Shown one piece after another: positions 54,306 to 60,708 of a DNA stretch of 64,000 bases (its first letter is position 1; the number at the start of each line of letters is the position of its first letter). The stretch comes from Demequina soli (GTDB taxonomy: Bacteria; Actinomycetota; Actinomycetes; Actinomycetales; Demequinaceae): the NCBI RefSeq assembly GCF_000971195.1, contig NZ_BBLZ01000001.1:186001-250000 (forward strand), given 5' to 3'. The notes under the pieces are model-generated. The model had not been told where the DNA came from. It did no database searches and was given only the letters and a program-made list of their open reading frames with translations. Made by a program: the position numbers and the translations under genes.

Positions 54306-54980
54306 ATGAGCACCTCGGCCTCACCGCAGCACCGCCCCCTTCGCGCCGACGCCGAACGCAACCGCCGGCGCCTCCTCCGCGCGGCCCGAGAGGTGTTCGC
54401 GGCGCGCGGCCTGGACGTCGCACTCGACGACGTCGCCCGCCACGCCGGGGTTGGCGTCGGCACCGTCTACCGACGATTCGCGAACCGCGAGGAGCTCGTC
54501 GAGGCGGTCCTCGACGAAGGCGTCCGGCAAGTCGCCGAGATCGCCAAGGACGCACTCACCGACGACGACCCCTGGGAAGCCTTCGAGCGCTTCTTCCTGG
54601 AGGCCACCGCAATGCTCGCGGAGGACCGCGGGCTGCGCGAGATCCTGCTGCTGGGCGGACACGGCACCGGCGCCGCACTGGAGACGGCGCAGGCGCTGCT
54701 CACACCGAGAGTTGACGCCCTCATCGAGCGCGCGCAACGCTCCGGACAGCTGCGCGACGACCTCGAGCCCATCGACTTCCCGATGATCCAGCTCATGCTC
54801 GGCGCCGCATCGGAGCGGAGCCGGGACGTCGAGCCCGGCCAATGGCGGCGCTACGCCGGCCTGCTGCTCGACGGCCTGCGCACACGTCGGGACGGCCCGA
54901 CCGCGCTCGGCACCCCCGCGCTCACCGGCAACGAGTTCTACCGCAGCATGACGGGCCACGCCAACGAGTCCGCGCGCTAG
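54306..54980 (+). CDS. TetR-family regulator
   Basis: 224 residues. 'RNRRRLLRAAREVFAARGLD', 'ALDDVARHAGVGVGTVYRRF', 'ANREELVEAVLDEGVRQVAE', then the TetR_C-type domain. Represses the divergent quinone reductase/MMPL operon by inference. Last gene of the accessory cluster before the tRNA-Pro element. Confidence 0.9.
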   Translation: MSTSASPQHRPLRADAERNRRRLLRAAREVFAARGLDVALDDVARHAGVGVGTVYRRFANREELVEAVLDEGVRQVAEIAKDALTDDDPWEAFERFFLEATAMLAEDRGLREILLLGGHGTGAALETAQALLTPRVDALIERAQRSGQLRDDLEPIDFPMIQLMLGAASERSRDVEPGQWRRYAGLLLDGLRTRRDGPTALGTPALTGNEFYRSMTGHANESAR

Positions 54981-55187
54981 CTGAACTCGCTCACGAGCCC
55001 GGAGACAGCGCCGAGTCCCGATGGACCTACTGGAGCCTTGCAACTCGGCGGCATCGCGCCCGAGCCGACCTCAGGGCCTCGAGCCCGCCCCGAGCGCCGG
55101 AGTGCACACCCGAAGCGTCCGTGACCCACCCGCGCTATCGCCGCTCCGCAGTACCGCAGCGAACTCGGGCCTCAGCGAGGCCAAAGT

Positions 55188-55300
55188 GATGAGTAAACGA
55201 TGACCTGGTCACTTCTCACATCCGATGAAGGTCGTGGAAACCTGCGAGTTACCAGGACTTTCACCGTCGGGGTGACAGGATTTGAACCTGCGACCCTCTG
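55188..55300. repeat. Left attachment repeat (attL/attR copy)
   Basis: 113 bases; differs from 60257-60369 at about seven positions, all in the first ~55 bases; the last ~57 bases, including the tRNA 3' part, are identical. The preceding 54981-55187 shows no gene. Confidence 0.9.
55267..55300 (-). pseudogene. tRNA-Pro 3' fragment
   Basis: Equivalent to the acceptor 3' strand, T arm, variable region and part of the anticodon stem of the intact tRNA-Pro at 60336. A scar of site-specific integration, not a functional tRNA. Confidence 0.9.
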
Positions 55301-55421
55301 TAGGATCCGGCCGGCTTCCGGACCTTCACGCTTGTCCCGGGAGCTCGCGTGTTCCCTGGTGATGCGAGGGACGCTGGCGGTTCGCTCATTCCGACTGTAC
55401 CCGGATGATTCCGGTTGGTCA

Positions 55422-55449
55422 CGGCTGAATCTGATGGGTTCCTGATGGG
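55422..55449. repeat. 28-bp direct repeat, right copy
   Basis: Identical to 36149-36176. It lies 121 bases inside the tRNA-Pro element. The internal tandem GATGGG-TTCCT-GATGGG resembles the short direct repeats bound by integrase arms. Confidence 0.85.
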
Positions 55450-55479
55450 TTCACACTCCGGCGAGCTCGCCTGTCGAAC

Positions 55480-56379
55480 TCAGTCCCAGCGCCGCGCGCT
55501 GGGGTCCCAGCGGTGCACAGCCTGTGATCCAAGGACGGGGTCGGCGAACTCGGAGACTGCCGCGAGCACCTCACTGAAGGTCTCAGGAAGGTCGTCGAGC
55601 CTGCCTGTGCGCCGTCGCCATGCGGCCCACTTCGCCTGTGCGAGTGCCGGCATTCCGGCGAGCGCGGGCAGGAGCGGCTTGAGCTCGACGCCACGGTAGC
55701 GCGCGACGGTCTCGAACGACGCTCGAAGCACGCTCGCGCCCACGTCCCTGGAGCGCGTGAGCGTGTAGACGTCGGCGAAGTCTCGCCACCGGGTGTTCGC
55801 CTCGCCGCGGTCGAGCATGGTGATGATCTTCTCGGCGAGCACCATCGTCAGCGGGTAGCCGAGCAGCCTGATCCCCTCTTGCCCGAGCGCGAGCAGCCGG
55901 GGCACCTCCACGACAGTGGGGGCGGGCCCGATCGGATCGCCGAAGTTGACGTCGATGCCGATGGTCACCCGAGAGCGGCCGAGATGTCCGACGAGCCGGA
56001 CGCGGACTCCTGCGTACTCATCTTCGTCACGGATAGCGGTCGCCCCCACGCTCTCGACGTCGAAGACGACGCCGTCCGCCATGTCGATCGATGCGATCGC
56101 ACGGACTCTCTCGGCGACGTCGTCCGCATCGTTCGCAAGACCAGTCGCCTGCAGGTCGATGTCTTTGGTCGGCCGTCGAAGTGCGAACGCCGCGAGGAGC
56201 ACACCGCCCTTGAGCACGAAGTCATCGCGATGCCCGCTCGCGGCGATCCGGGCGAGGAACGCCTCGAGGACGTACAGCGTCTGCAGCTCCTGGACGTCCC
56301 CGCCGGTCGCCCGCGCGAGACCACGGATGGCGAGGACCGCGTCGCCGTCGGGCGTGCCGTGTCGAGGGTTCGGGCTCAC
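55480..56379 (-). CDS. abiEii: AbiEii nucleotidyltransferase toxin (type IV TA / abortive infection)
   Basis: 299 residues. Nucleotidyltransferase site 'FVLKGGVLLAAFALRRPTKD' followed by Ile-Asp-Leu (G-G...R-x-T-x-D-x-D) and the family block 'VLAEKIITMLDRGEANTRWR' then Asp-Phe-Ala-Asp-Val-Tyr. AbiEii toxins are GTP-binding and block growth on phage infection. The GTG start overlaps the abiEi stop by 4 bases, so translation is coupled. This frame can be extended to 56481 but the coupling favours 56379. Confidence 0.88.
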   Translation of the reverse strand: MSPNPRHGTPDGDAVLAIRGLARATGGDVQELQTLYVLEAFLARIAASGHRDDFVLKGGVLLAAFALRRPTKDIDLQATGLANDADDVAERVRAIASIDMADGVVFDVESVGATAIRDEDEYAGVRVRLVGHLGRSRVTIGIDVNFGDPIGPAPTVVEVPRLLALGQEGIRLLGYPLTMVLAEKIITMLDRGEANTRWRDFADVYTLTRSRDVGASVLRASFETVARYRGVELKPLLPALAGMPALAQAKWAAWRRRTGRLDDLPETFSEVLAAVSEFADPVLGSQAVHRWDPSARRWD

Positions 56380-56957
56380 AGCAGGATCTCCAATGCAGTC
56401 CGGATCGCGGGCTGCGCCTTGGGGAATGATGCGGCCATCTCGAGGAGCGCAGACGGGCTGCTCTCGCGAGTGCGGAGCCATCGCTTCAGCGCCTCGATCG
56501 CAAGGTCGCTGCCCCAGTCGTGTCGCAGTCGGAACAGGTCGATGATCGTCCGCTCCGCGGAGTACAGGCCGATAGACAGGTCGCCGGGCAGCTGGTGCTC
56601 ACCACGCCCGATGTCGAACGTCGCTGCATCGAATCGGTGCCACGCGATCGGAGCCGTCGGCGCCTCGATCGACTGGATCCCGCGCGGGATCGCGATGTGC
56701 GAGCGAGTGGGGATCTCGTCGGTCAGCTCGTGCAAGGCGAGCGCCGAGAGCAGGCAGAGCGTCGCTTGCGGTCGCTTGGCTGCGATCGCGATCCATGCTG
56801 CCGTCGTGTCGTCGACCTCACCGGCTCGCAGGAACAACCCCGGCGCGATGCGCTCATACTCCCCCGCGCCCAGCAAGGCCCGGAGCCGATGCCTGGTCAG
56901 GCCATGGTCCGCGAGCGACTCGTAGCGGAGCATCGTGGGATCTGCAGATGGAGCCAT
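56376..56957 (-). CDS. abiEi: AbiEi antitoxin/repressor
   Basis: 193 residues. N-terminal winged helix 'HGLTRHRLRALLGAGEYERI', 'APGLFLRAGEVDDTTAAWIA'; middle 'KRPQATLCLLSALALHELTD'; C-terminal AbiEi_1-type domain. AbiEi antitoxins neutralise AbiEii without direct contact and repress their own promoter through inverted repeats; such a repeat is present at 56981-57025. Confidence 0.88.
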   Translation of the reverse strand: MAPSADPTMLRYESLADHGLTRHRLRALLGAGEYERIAPGLFLRAGEVDDTTAAWIAIAAKRPQATLCLLSALALHELTDEIPTRSHIAIPRGIQSIEAPTAPIAWHRFDAATFDIGRGEHQLPGDLSIGLYSAERTIIDLFRLRHDWGSDLAIEALKRWLRTRESSPSALLEMAASFPKAQPAIRTALEILL

Positions 56958-56980
56958 GCCCGTGTCCTCCCGGTCACTCC

Positions 56981-57025
56981 GACGGAAACATGAACAGATA
57001 AAGAATACCTGTTACTGTTTCCGTC
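56981..57025 (-). promoter_or_regulatory. abiE promoter with perfect inverted repeat
   Basis: GACGGAAACA (56981-56990) and AACAG (56993-56997) are mirrored by CTGTT (57009-57013) and TGTTTCCGTC (57016-57025), symmetric about 57003. The centre is AT-rich and contains a -10-like TATTCT on the minus strand. Matches the operator plan expected for AbiEi autoregulation. Confidence 0.75.
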
Positions 57026-57396
57026 GATCAAGAGTGTGCTCGCCAGGACCCCTGAACGGCCGGCGCCGCTGCTTCGACGCGCAACTGACCGAGATACCAC
57101 TCGCGGCGATGCAGGCGACCACGACCGCGCATCATCGGCACCATCACGCGAAGATCTCCACGAAACCCGGAGCGCAACACTTCGCGGGTCGCACGTCTCG
57201 CAACACGCACCACCAGGGGCACAACGCCGAGGAAGACAACCGTTACGCCACCCGACAGGGCTGGACCCACGGCACCAGGCCGACGAGACTCCACTGGTCT
57301 CGGTTCATCCGAAATTACTCGGCGCCGCAACCCGTCCGCAATCGCGCCGTTCTATGGTGACGGTGCCACCCAATCAGGCGAAGAGAAGGAATCGGG
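57026..57396. other. Intergenic stretch without a supported gene
   Basis: Open frames here are His/Arg/Pro-rich and look non-coding. The last ~100 bases are presumably the promoter and leader of the secreted protein gene; no clear -35/-10 pair was identified. Confidence 0.5.
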
Positions 57397-57777
57397 ATGA
57401 ACCGCCCACTGTCGGCCATCAGCGCATTTACGCTCGGCATCTTCTTGCTCATCGCAGGCGGGTCAACCGCAGGCGCAACCACTCATACCCGCGCATCCGC
57501 CACGCCGGCCAGCGCCCAGGTTGCTGCCGCGTCCTGGGTGGAGTGGGACGGCAACCACATCACCACCGCGGCAAAATGTGCAGCCCGTTTGACCTACATC
57601 GCCAACACTTACAACATCCAACGAAGCGCGCTGTGGTGCGAGAAAGTCGCCGTGCCCATCTGCCCACCCCAGTACTACTGGGTCCTGATGATCAACACCA
57701 GCGCTGCAGCATTCTCCGTCCCCGAGACGGTCACTCGCGAGGCTGCATCATCGACACTGGTCGCCGCCTGCGCGTGA
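57397..57777 (+). CDS. Small secreted protein, unknown
   Basis: 126 residues with a signal peptide: charged start, hydrophobic 'ISAFTLGIFLLIAGGSTAGA', probable cleavage after Ala about residue 27. The mature part has five Cys and aromatic residues ('WVEWDGNHITTAAKCAARLT', 'SALWCEKVAVPICPPQYYWV'). AAGGAA precedes the ATG. Codon use is less GC-biased than in neighbours. No family recognised; its position beside AbiE suggests a cargo gene. Confidence 0.7.
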   Translation: MNRPLSAISAFTLGIFLLIAGGSTAGATTHTRASATPASAQVAAASWVEWDGNHITTAAKCAARLTYIANTYNIQRSALWCEKVAVPICPPQYYWVLMINTSAAAFSVPETVTREAASSTLVAACA

Positions 57778-57782
57778 GCAGG

Positions 57783-58298
57783 TCACGGAGCCCCTGGTTG
57801 CCCCTTGTCGTAGACGAGGGGCAACCAGCTCAGTGCATCGGACAGCCTCACTGGCTCGCGGGCATACCTCACTTGCAGTCCAACGGCACCTTCGACCTCA
57901 CATCCGAAGGTTGGCTGATGAGCTCCGTCCCATTGAGGCTTGCGGTGACGTCGCGAGCGTTCGACGACGTCCTCCACCACATGGTCGTCGCTTCCGGGTC
58001 TTGGGCAGATGATGCACTCCACGTCGAACGGCTGACGCCAGTCCCGCGGGCGACGAATGAGCGGCAAGCGCGCGGCCAGGTGCGCCGGACTCTTCGCACC
58101 GAAGAACGACCTAGGCACCGGGACCCCGTCGAACGATCCCTCTTGGAAGAGGGGTCGGCGCTCGAGATCGATGTCATCGAGGACGGGCAAGGGCGGTTGC
58201 ACCGCGTTGTTCTCGCGCACGATGTGCGACGCGTCAAGGCCGCGCTCGAGCATCGAGACGGCATACCCCTCGAAGTCATCCCGAGCCGGCGCACGCAA
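57783..58298 (-). CDS. Hypothetical frame, one of two competing strands
   Basis: 171 residues from a TTG (ATG at 58253 possible): 'DDFEGYAVSMLERGLDASHI', 'FGAKSPAHLAARLPLIRRPR', 'FDVECIICPRPGSDDHVVED'. Composition and GC at third positions look more like a protein than the opposing frame, but the frame stays open upstream to about 58535 without a good start and its 3' end lies in a strong hairpin. Could be a 5'-truncated gene. Mutually exclusive with 57918-58493. Confidence 0.35.
   Translation of the reverse strand: MRAPARDDFEGYAVSMLERGLDASHIVRENNAVQPPLPVLDDIDLERRPLFQEGSFDGVPVPRSFFGAKSPAHLAARLPLIRRPRDWRQPFDVECIICPRPGSDDHVVEDVVERSRRHRKPQWDGAHQPTFGCEVEGAVGLQVRYAREPVRLSDALSWLPLVYDKGQPGAP
57794..57828 (+). 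terminator. Terminator hairpin after the secreted-protein gene
   Basis: 12-bp perfect stem CTGGTTGCCCCT with AGGGGCAACCAG and an 11-base loop, 16 bases past the stop at 57777. Confidence 0.75.
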
Positions 58299-58493
58299 GC
58301 CGAGCTCGATTCGATCCTCGAAGAGATTCTCGCCGACGAGCCTCTCGTGCGCGGATTCGGATTCAAGGCCAGACCACGCGAACAGGTGCGCATCGCGTTG
58401 ACAGTCCTTCGAGTGACGCCGCGGCTCGAGCGCAGACTCGCCGCCGTGCCGGCCGACGTGCTCGACATCACTAGCCTCGTCACACCTCGTTGA
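57918..58493 (+). CDS. Hypothetical frame, alternative to the minus-strand ORF
   Basis: 191 residues from an ATG with GAAGG seven bases upstream. The C-terminal 110 residues ('SALEIDVIEDGQGRLHRVVL', 'QAELDSILEEILADEPLVRG') read like a soluble protein; the middle is Arg-rich and suspicious. A TGACCCG/CGGGTCA hairpin starts at its stop codon. No family recognised. Confidence 0.35.
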   Translation: MSSVPLRLAVTSRAFDDVLHHMVVASGSWADDALHVERLTPVPRATNERQARGQVRRTLRTEERPRHRDPVERSLLEEGSALEIDVIEDGQGRLHRVVLAHDVRRVKAALEHRDGIPLEVIPSRRTQAELDSILEEILADEPLVRGFGFKARPREQVRIALTVLRVTPRLERRLAAVPADVLDITSLVTPR

Positions 58494-58604
58494 CCCGCGG
58501 CACGTGACACGGGTCAGGCTCCCTTGGACTTATTCTTGGATTGATCCCCGCCCTGCACCTCCCGCACAAAGCGGTGAACGAGCGCCGTGCGGCAGTCTTG
58601 GCCC

Positions 58605-59114
58605 ATGAACATGGTCCGAGAAGACTGGCTGCTAATCGCAGCGTTCGGCGCGCCGTTGACCAGTGCAATCATCTTCGGGGTGTCAATCTGGCTGAACATG
58701 CGCGCGACACGGCGAGCCGAAGCCGCTCGACTCGCAGCTGCGGTTCGTGCGAGCGCCTTGGCTGCCCTGAAGGCCGGCACCGTGTCACACACGTTGGGTC
58801 TGTTCAGCGGCTGGCCATACGAGTTCGTTCTTCGGACTAGCGAACTTGCCAGTTGGATTGACATCAAGGGTGAGAACCCGGTGAGCAAGTGGCTTGTGGA
58901 AGGGGTTCCGCACGTCGTGCAGGAGTATGACGCGGAGGCCCGAGGGCGCAGAGTTGGCGAGTACGTCGCGATGCTGATCCTTCTCGAAGACCGCAAGGGC
59001 CGGCCGATGCGGCGCGCCCGCCGGGTCGCCGCGGCCAAGCCCTGGCCCGACGAACTCCCGGACCTGCCGCGATGGCGGAAGCTAGTGCAGTCGATGCGGG
59101 CCACCAGCGACTGA
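58605..59114 (+). CDS. Hypothetical membrane-anchored protein
   Basis: 169 residues with one N-terminal membrane anchor ('WLLIAAFGAPLTSAIIFGVS') followed by a basic Arg/Ala helix and a soluble domain ('FSGWPYEFVLRTSELASWID'). Codon use is mixed. Start uncertain (ATG 58605 or 58611, or GTG 58587). Located between the unknown ORF and the integrase; unknown cargo. Confidence 0.6.
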   Translation: MNMVREDWLLIAAFGAPLTSAIIFGVSIWLNMRATRRAEAARLAAAVRASALAALKAGTVSHTLGLFSGWPYEFVLRTSELASWIDIKGENPVSKWLVEGVPHVVQEYDAEARGRRVGEYVAMLILLEDRKGRPMRRARRVAAAKPWPDELPDLPRWRKLVQSMRATSD

Positions 59115-59229
59115 ACCGATGCGCCTCGGGCATGGCCAAGACTCGGAAACATTGACCTGGCCCGCCTGCGACGAGTGCTTCTGGTTGGCGGTCGGCTATG
59201 ACGAGGCGGCGCCGATGAGGCGGCAGGGA

Positions 59230-60219
59230 TCATAGGCCCAGGTGTCGGCTCGACGTGGTCTGCATCGACGCGATGGGTCGGATGTAGGCGTTCACCAGCA
59301 TCGCGAGGTCGCGGTGGCGGGTCTGTGCAGCGATGCGGTCGAGTGGCACGCCGGCCATCGCGGCGGCCGTGGCGTGGCCGGCGCGTAGGGAGTGGGCGGT
59401 GATGCGGTCGCCGGTGAAGCCGACGGCGTGGGCGCGGGTCTTGACGATCCGCACGACCGAGGCGGCGTTGATCGGCTCGCTCGTGACGGTGCCGTTCGCG
59501 CGGACTCGGGTGAAGACGCTCCCGGCGCTGCGGGGGCGGACGCGCAGCCATGTGCCCAGTGCTTCGACTGGATCCGATTCGGCGTGACGGCCGCGGGCGA
59601 TGGCGATGGCCTGGCCCGCGCCGTGGGGGTCGCCTTTTGACCGGCGCACGGTGATGAGAAGTCCACCCTCTGCGGGCGCTATGTCCCCCACTTCCAGCGC
59701 GGCGAGCTCACATCGGCGCATGGCCGAGGCGAAGCCGAGCAGGATGATCGCGGCGTCGCGCTTGCCGATGGCGGTGGTGCGGTCGATGGCAGCGAGGATC
59801 TCGCGGATGTCCTCGACGAACAGGGGTCGTGCGCGGCGGCGGGGTGCGACGCCGAGGATGCGGCGCAGGCCGCGCCGGACGCGTGTCACGAGCTCGCTGT
59901 CGGTGGGGTCGTCCAGGCCGGCGACTCGGTGCCGGTGGGCGATGGCGGCAAGGGTGCAGGTGACCATCCCCATCGTCAGGCCCCGTTCGGCCTGCGTGGT
60001 GATGTAGGCGCAGACAATCTCGGGTGCCGCGGGCAACGCCGTGAAGCCGCGCTGGTCACACCAGGTCTCGAATCCTCGCCACGCCGAGGCGTAGGTGGTG
60101 CGCGTCGAGGGCGCGTGATGGGCCGCAACCGCTGCGTCGATCCGTGCCAAGTCGGCCGGAGTCAGCCCTGCGGGGAGGGATCGCGGGAAGTCTTCGTCTG
60201 CTGTCAGCCATGGAGTCAT
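59230..60219 (-). CDS. Tyrosine-type site-specific integrase
   Basis: 329 residues. N-terminal SAM-like core-binding domain ('STRTTYASAWRGFETWCDQR'), then catalytic residues in order: Arg168 ('SAMRRCELAALEVG'), Lys195 ('TVRRSKGDP'), His276-x-x-Arg279 ('ITAHSLRAGHATA'), His302 ('QTRHRDLA') and Tyr312 ('VNAYIRP'). Its start is 38 bases inside the tRNA-proximal repeat. Full set of residues, so it may be active. Confidence 0.93.
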   Translation of the reverse strand: MTPWLTADEDFPRSLPAGLTPADLARIDAAVAAHHAPSTRTTYASAWRGFETWCDQRGFTALPAAPEIVCAYITTQAERGLTMGMVTCTLAAIAHRHRVAGLDDPTDSELVTRVRRGLRRILGVAPRRRARPLFVEDIREILAAIDRTTAIGKRDAAIILLGFASAMRRCELAALEVGDIAPAEGGLLITVRRSKGDPHGAGQAIAIARGRHAESDPVEALGTWLRVRPRSAGSVFTRVRANGTVTSEPINAASVVRIVKTRAHAVGFTGDRITAHSLRAGHATAAAMAGVPLDRIAAQTRHRDLAMLVNAYIRPIASMQTTSSRHLGL

Positions 60220-60256
60220 GCAGGCATGCCAGCAGGGCGACAGCAGTCGTCACAAA

Positions 60257-60369
60257 GATGAGTAAAAGATGACTTGGTCACTTTTCACGTCCAATGAAGC
60301 TCGTGGAAACCCGCGAGTTACCAGGACTTTCACCGTCGGGGTGACAGGATTTGAACCTGCGACCCTCTG
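60257..60369. repeat. Right attachment repeat overlapping tRNA-Pro
   Basis: 113-bp copy that runs from near the integrase start into the anticodon arm of the intact tRNA-Pro; partner of 55188-55300. Confidence 0.9.
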
Positions 60370-60409
60370 CTCCCAAAGCAGATGCGCTACCAAGCTGCGC
60401 TACACCCCG
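60336..60409 (-). tRNA. tRNA-Pro (anticodon TGG)
   Basis: 74 bases on the minus strand. Acceptor CGGGGTG/CACCCCG, anticodon stem around loop TTTGGGA (anticodon TGG, reads CCA), T arm GCAGG-TTCAAAT-CCTGT, discriminator A; CCA is not encoded. Its 3' half is the integration target of the AbiE element and is fully restored. Confidence 0.97.
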
Positions 60410-60498
60410 TGTCACCCCACGCGGGGGCGATGTTCCTCGCTCGCGCGAGGCTCCGCTACTCTAGTACGCGCCGAGCAGGCGTCATCGCCGTCGGCTTC

Positions 60499-60569
60499 GC
60501 GGGTGTAGCTCAATGGTAGAGCCTCAGTCTTCCAAACTGATCACGCGGGTTCGATTCCCGTCACCCGCT
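60499..60569 (+). tRNA. tRNA-Gly (anticodon TCC)
   Basis: 71 bases. Acceptor GCGGGTG/CACCCGC, anticodon stem TCAGT/ACTGA around loop CTTCCAA (anticodon TCC), T arm GCGGG-TTCGATT-CCCGT. Followed closely by a terminator. Confidence 0.97.
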
Positions 60570-60577
60570 CTCGCAGC

Positions 60578-60607
60578 ACGAAGGCCCCTCCCCGGAGGGG
60601 CCTTCGT
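60578..60607 (+). terminator. Terminator after tRNA-Gly
   Basis: ACGAAGGCCCCTCC (60578-60591) pairs with GGAGGGGCCTTCGT (60594-60607); 9 bases after the tRNA. Confidence 0.85.
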
Positions 60608-60708
60608 CGTCGATGCGAACGTGCGCGCTGCGAGGCGCTCACTGCCCGATTCTCGCGATTCTGAGGACTGGGCACCTCAGGGGGCGCGACGCTGGCCGCG
60701 CGAAGGGA

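Larger units (their letters stand above)
36149..55449. mobile_element. Putative genomic island bounded by 28-bp direct repeats
   Basis: The exact repeats at 36149-36176 and 55422-55449 enclose a catabolic and efflux gene set. The enclosed DNA has one GGACGATGCG copy against 21 in the 36 kb to the left. No integrase of its own is inside; the nearest is at 59230. The right repeat lies within the tRNA-Pro element, so the island may be nested or a remnant of a larger insertion. Confidence 0.45.
55188..60369. mobile_element. 5.1-kb integrative element at tRNA-Pro carrying AbiE
   Basis: Bounded by 113-bp direct repeats (55188-55300 and 60257-60369) that contain the 3' part of tRNA-Pro. A tyrosine recombinase lies immediately inside the tRNA end, as in tRNA-integrating elements. 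Cargo: AbiEii/AbiEi, a small secreted protein and two or three unknown genes. No replication, transfer or phage structural gene was seen, so it is a satellite-like or decayed element. Confidence 0.85.

Noticed and set aside
57036-58493. 485-residue plus-strand frame as one gene
   Set aside because: Its first ~290 codons overlap the clear secreted-protein gene and a terminator and are His/Arg/Pro-rich; only the part from 57918 was kept as a weak candidate.
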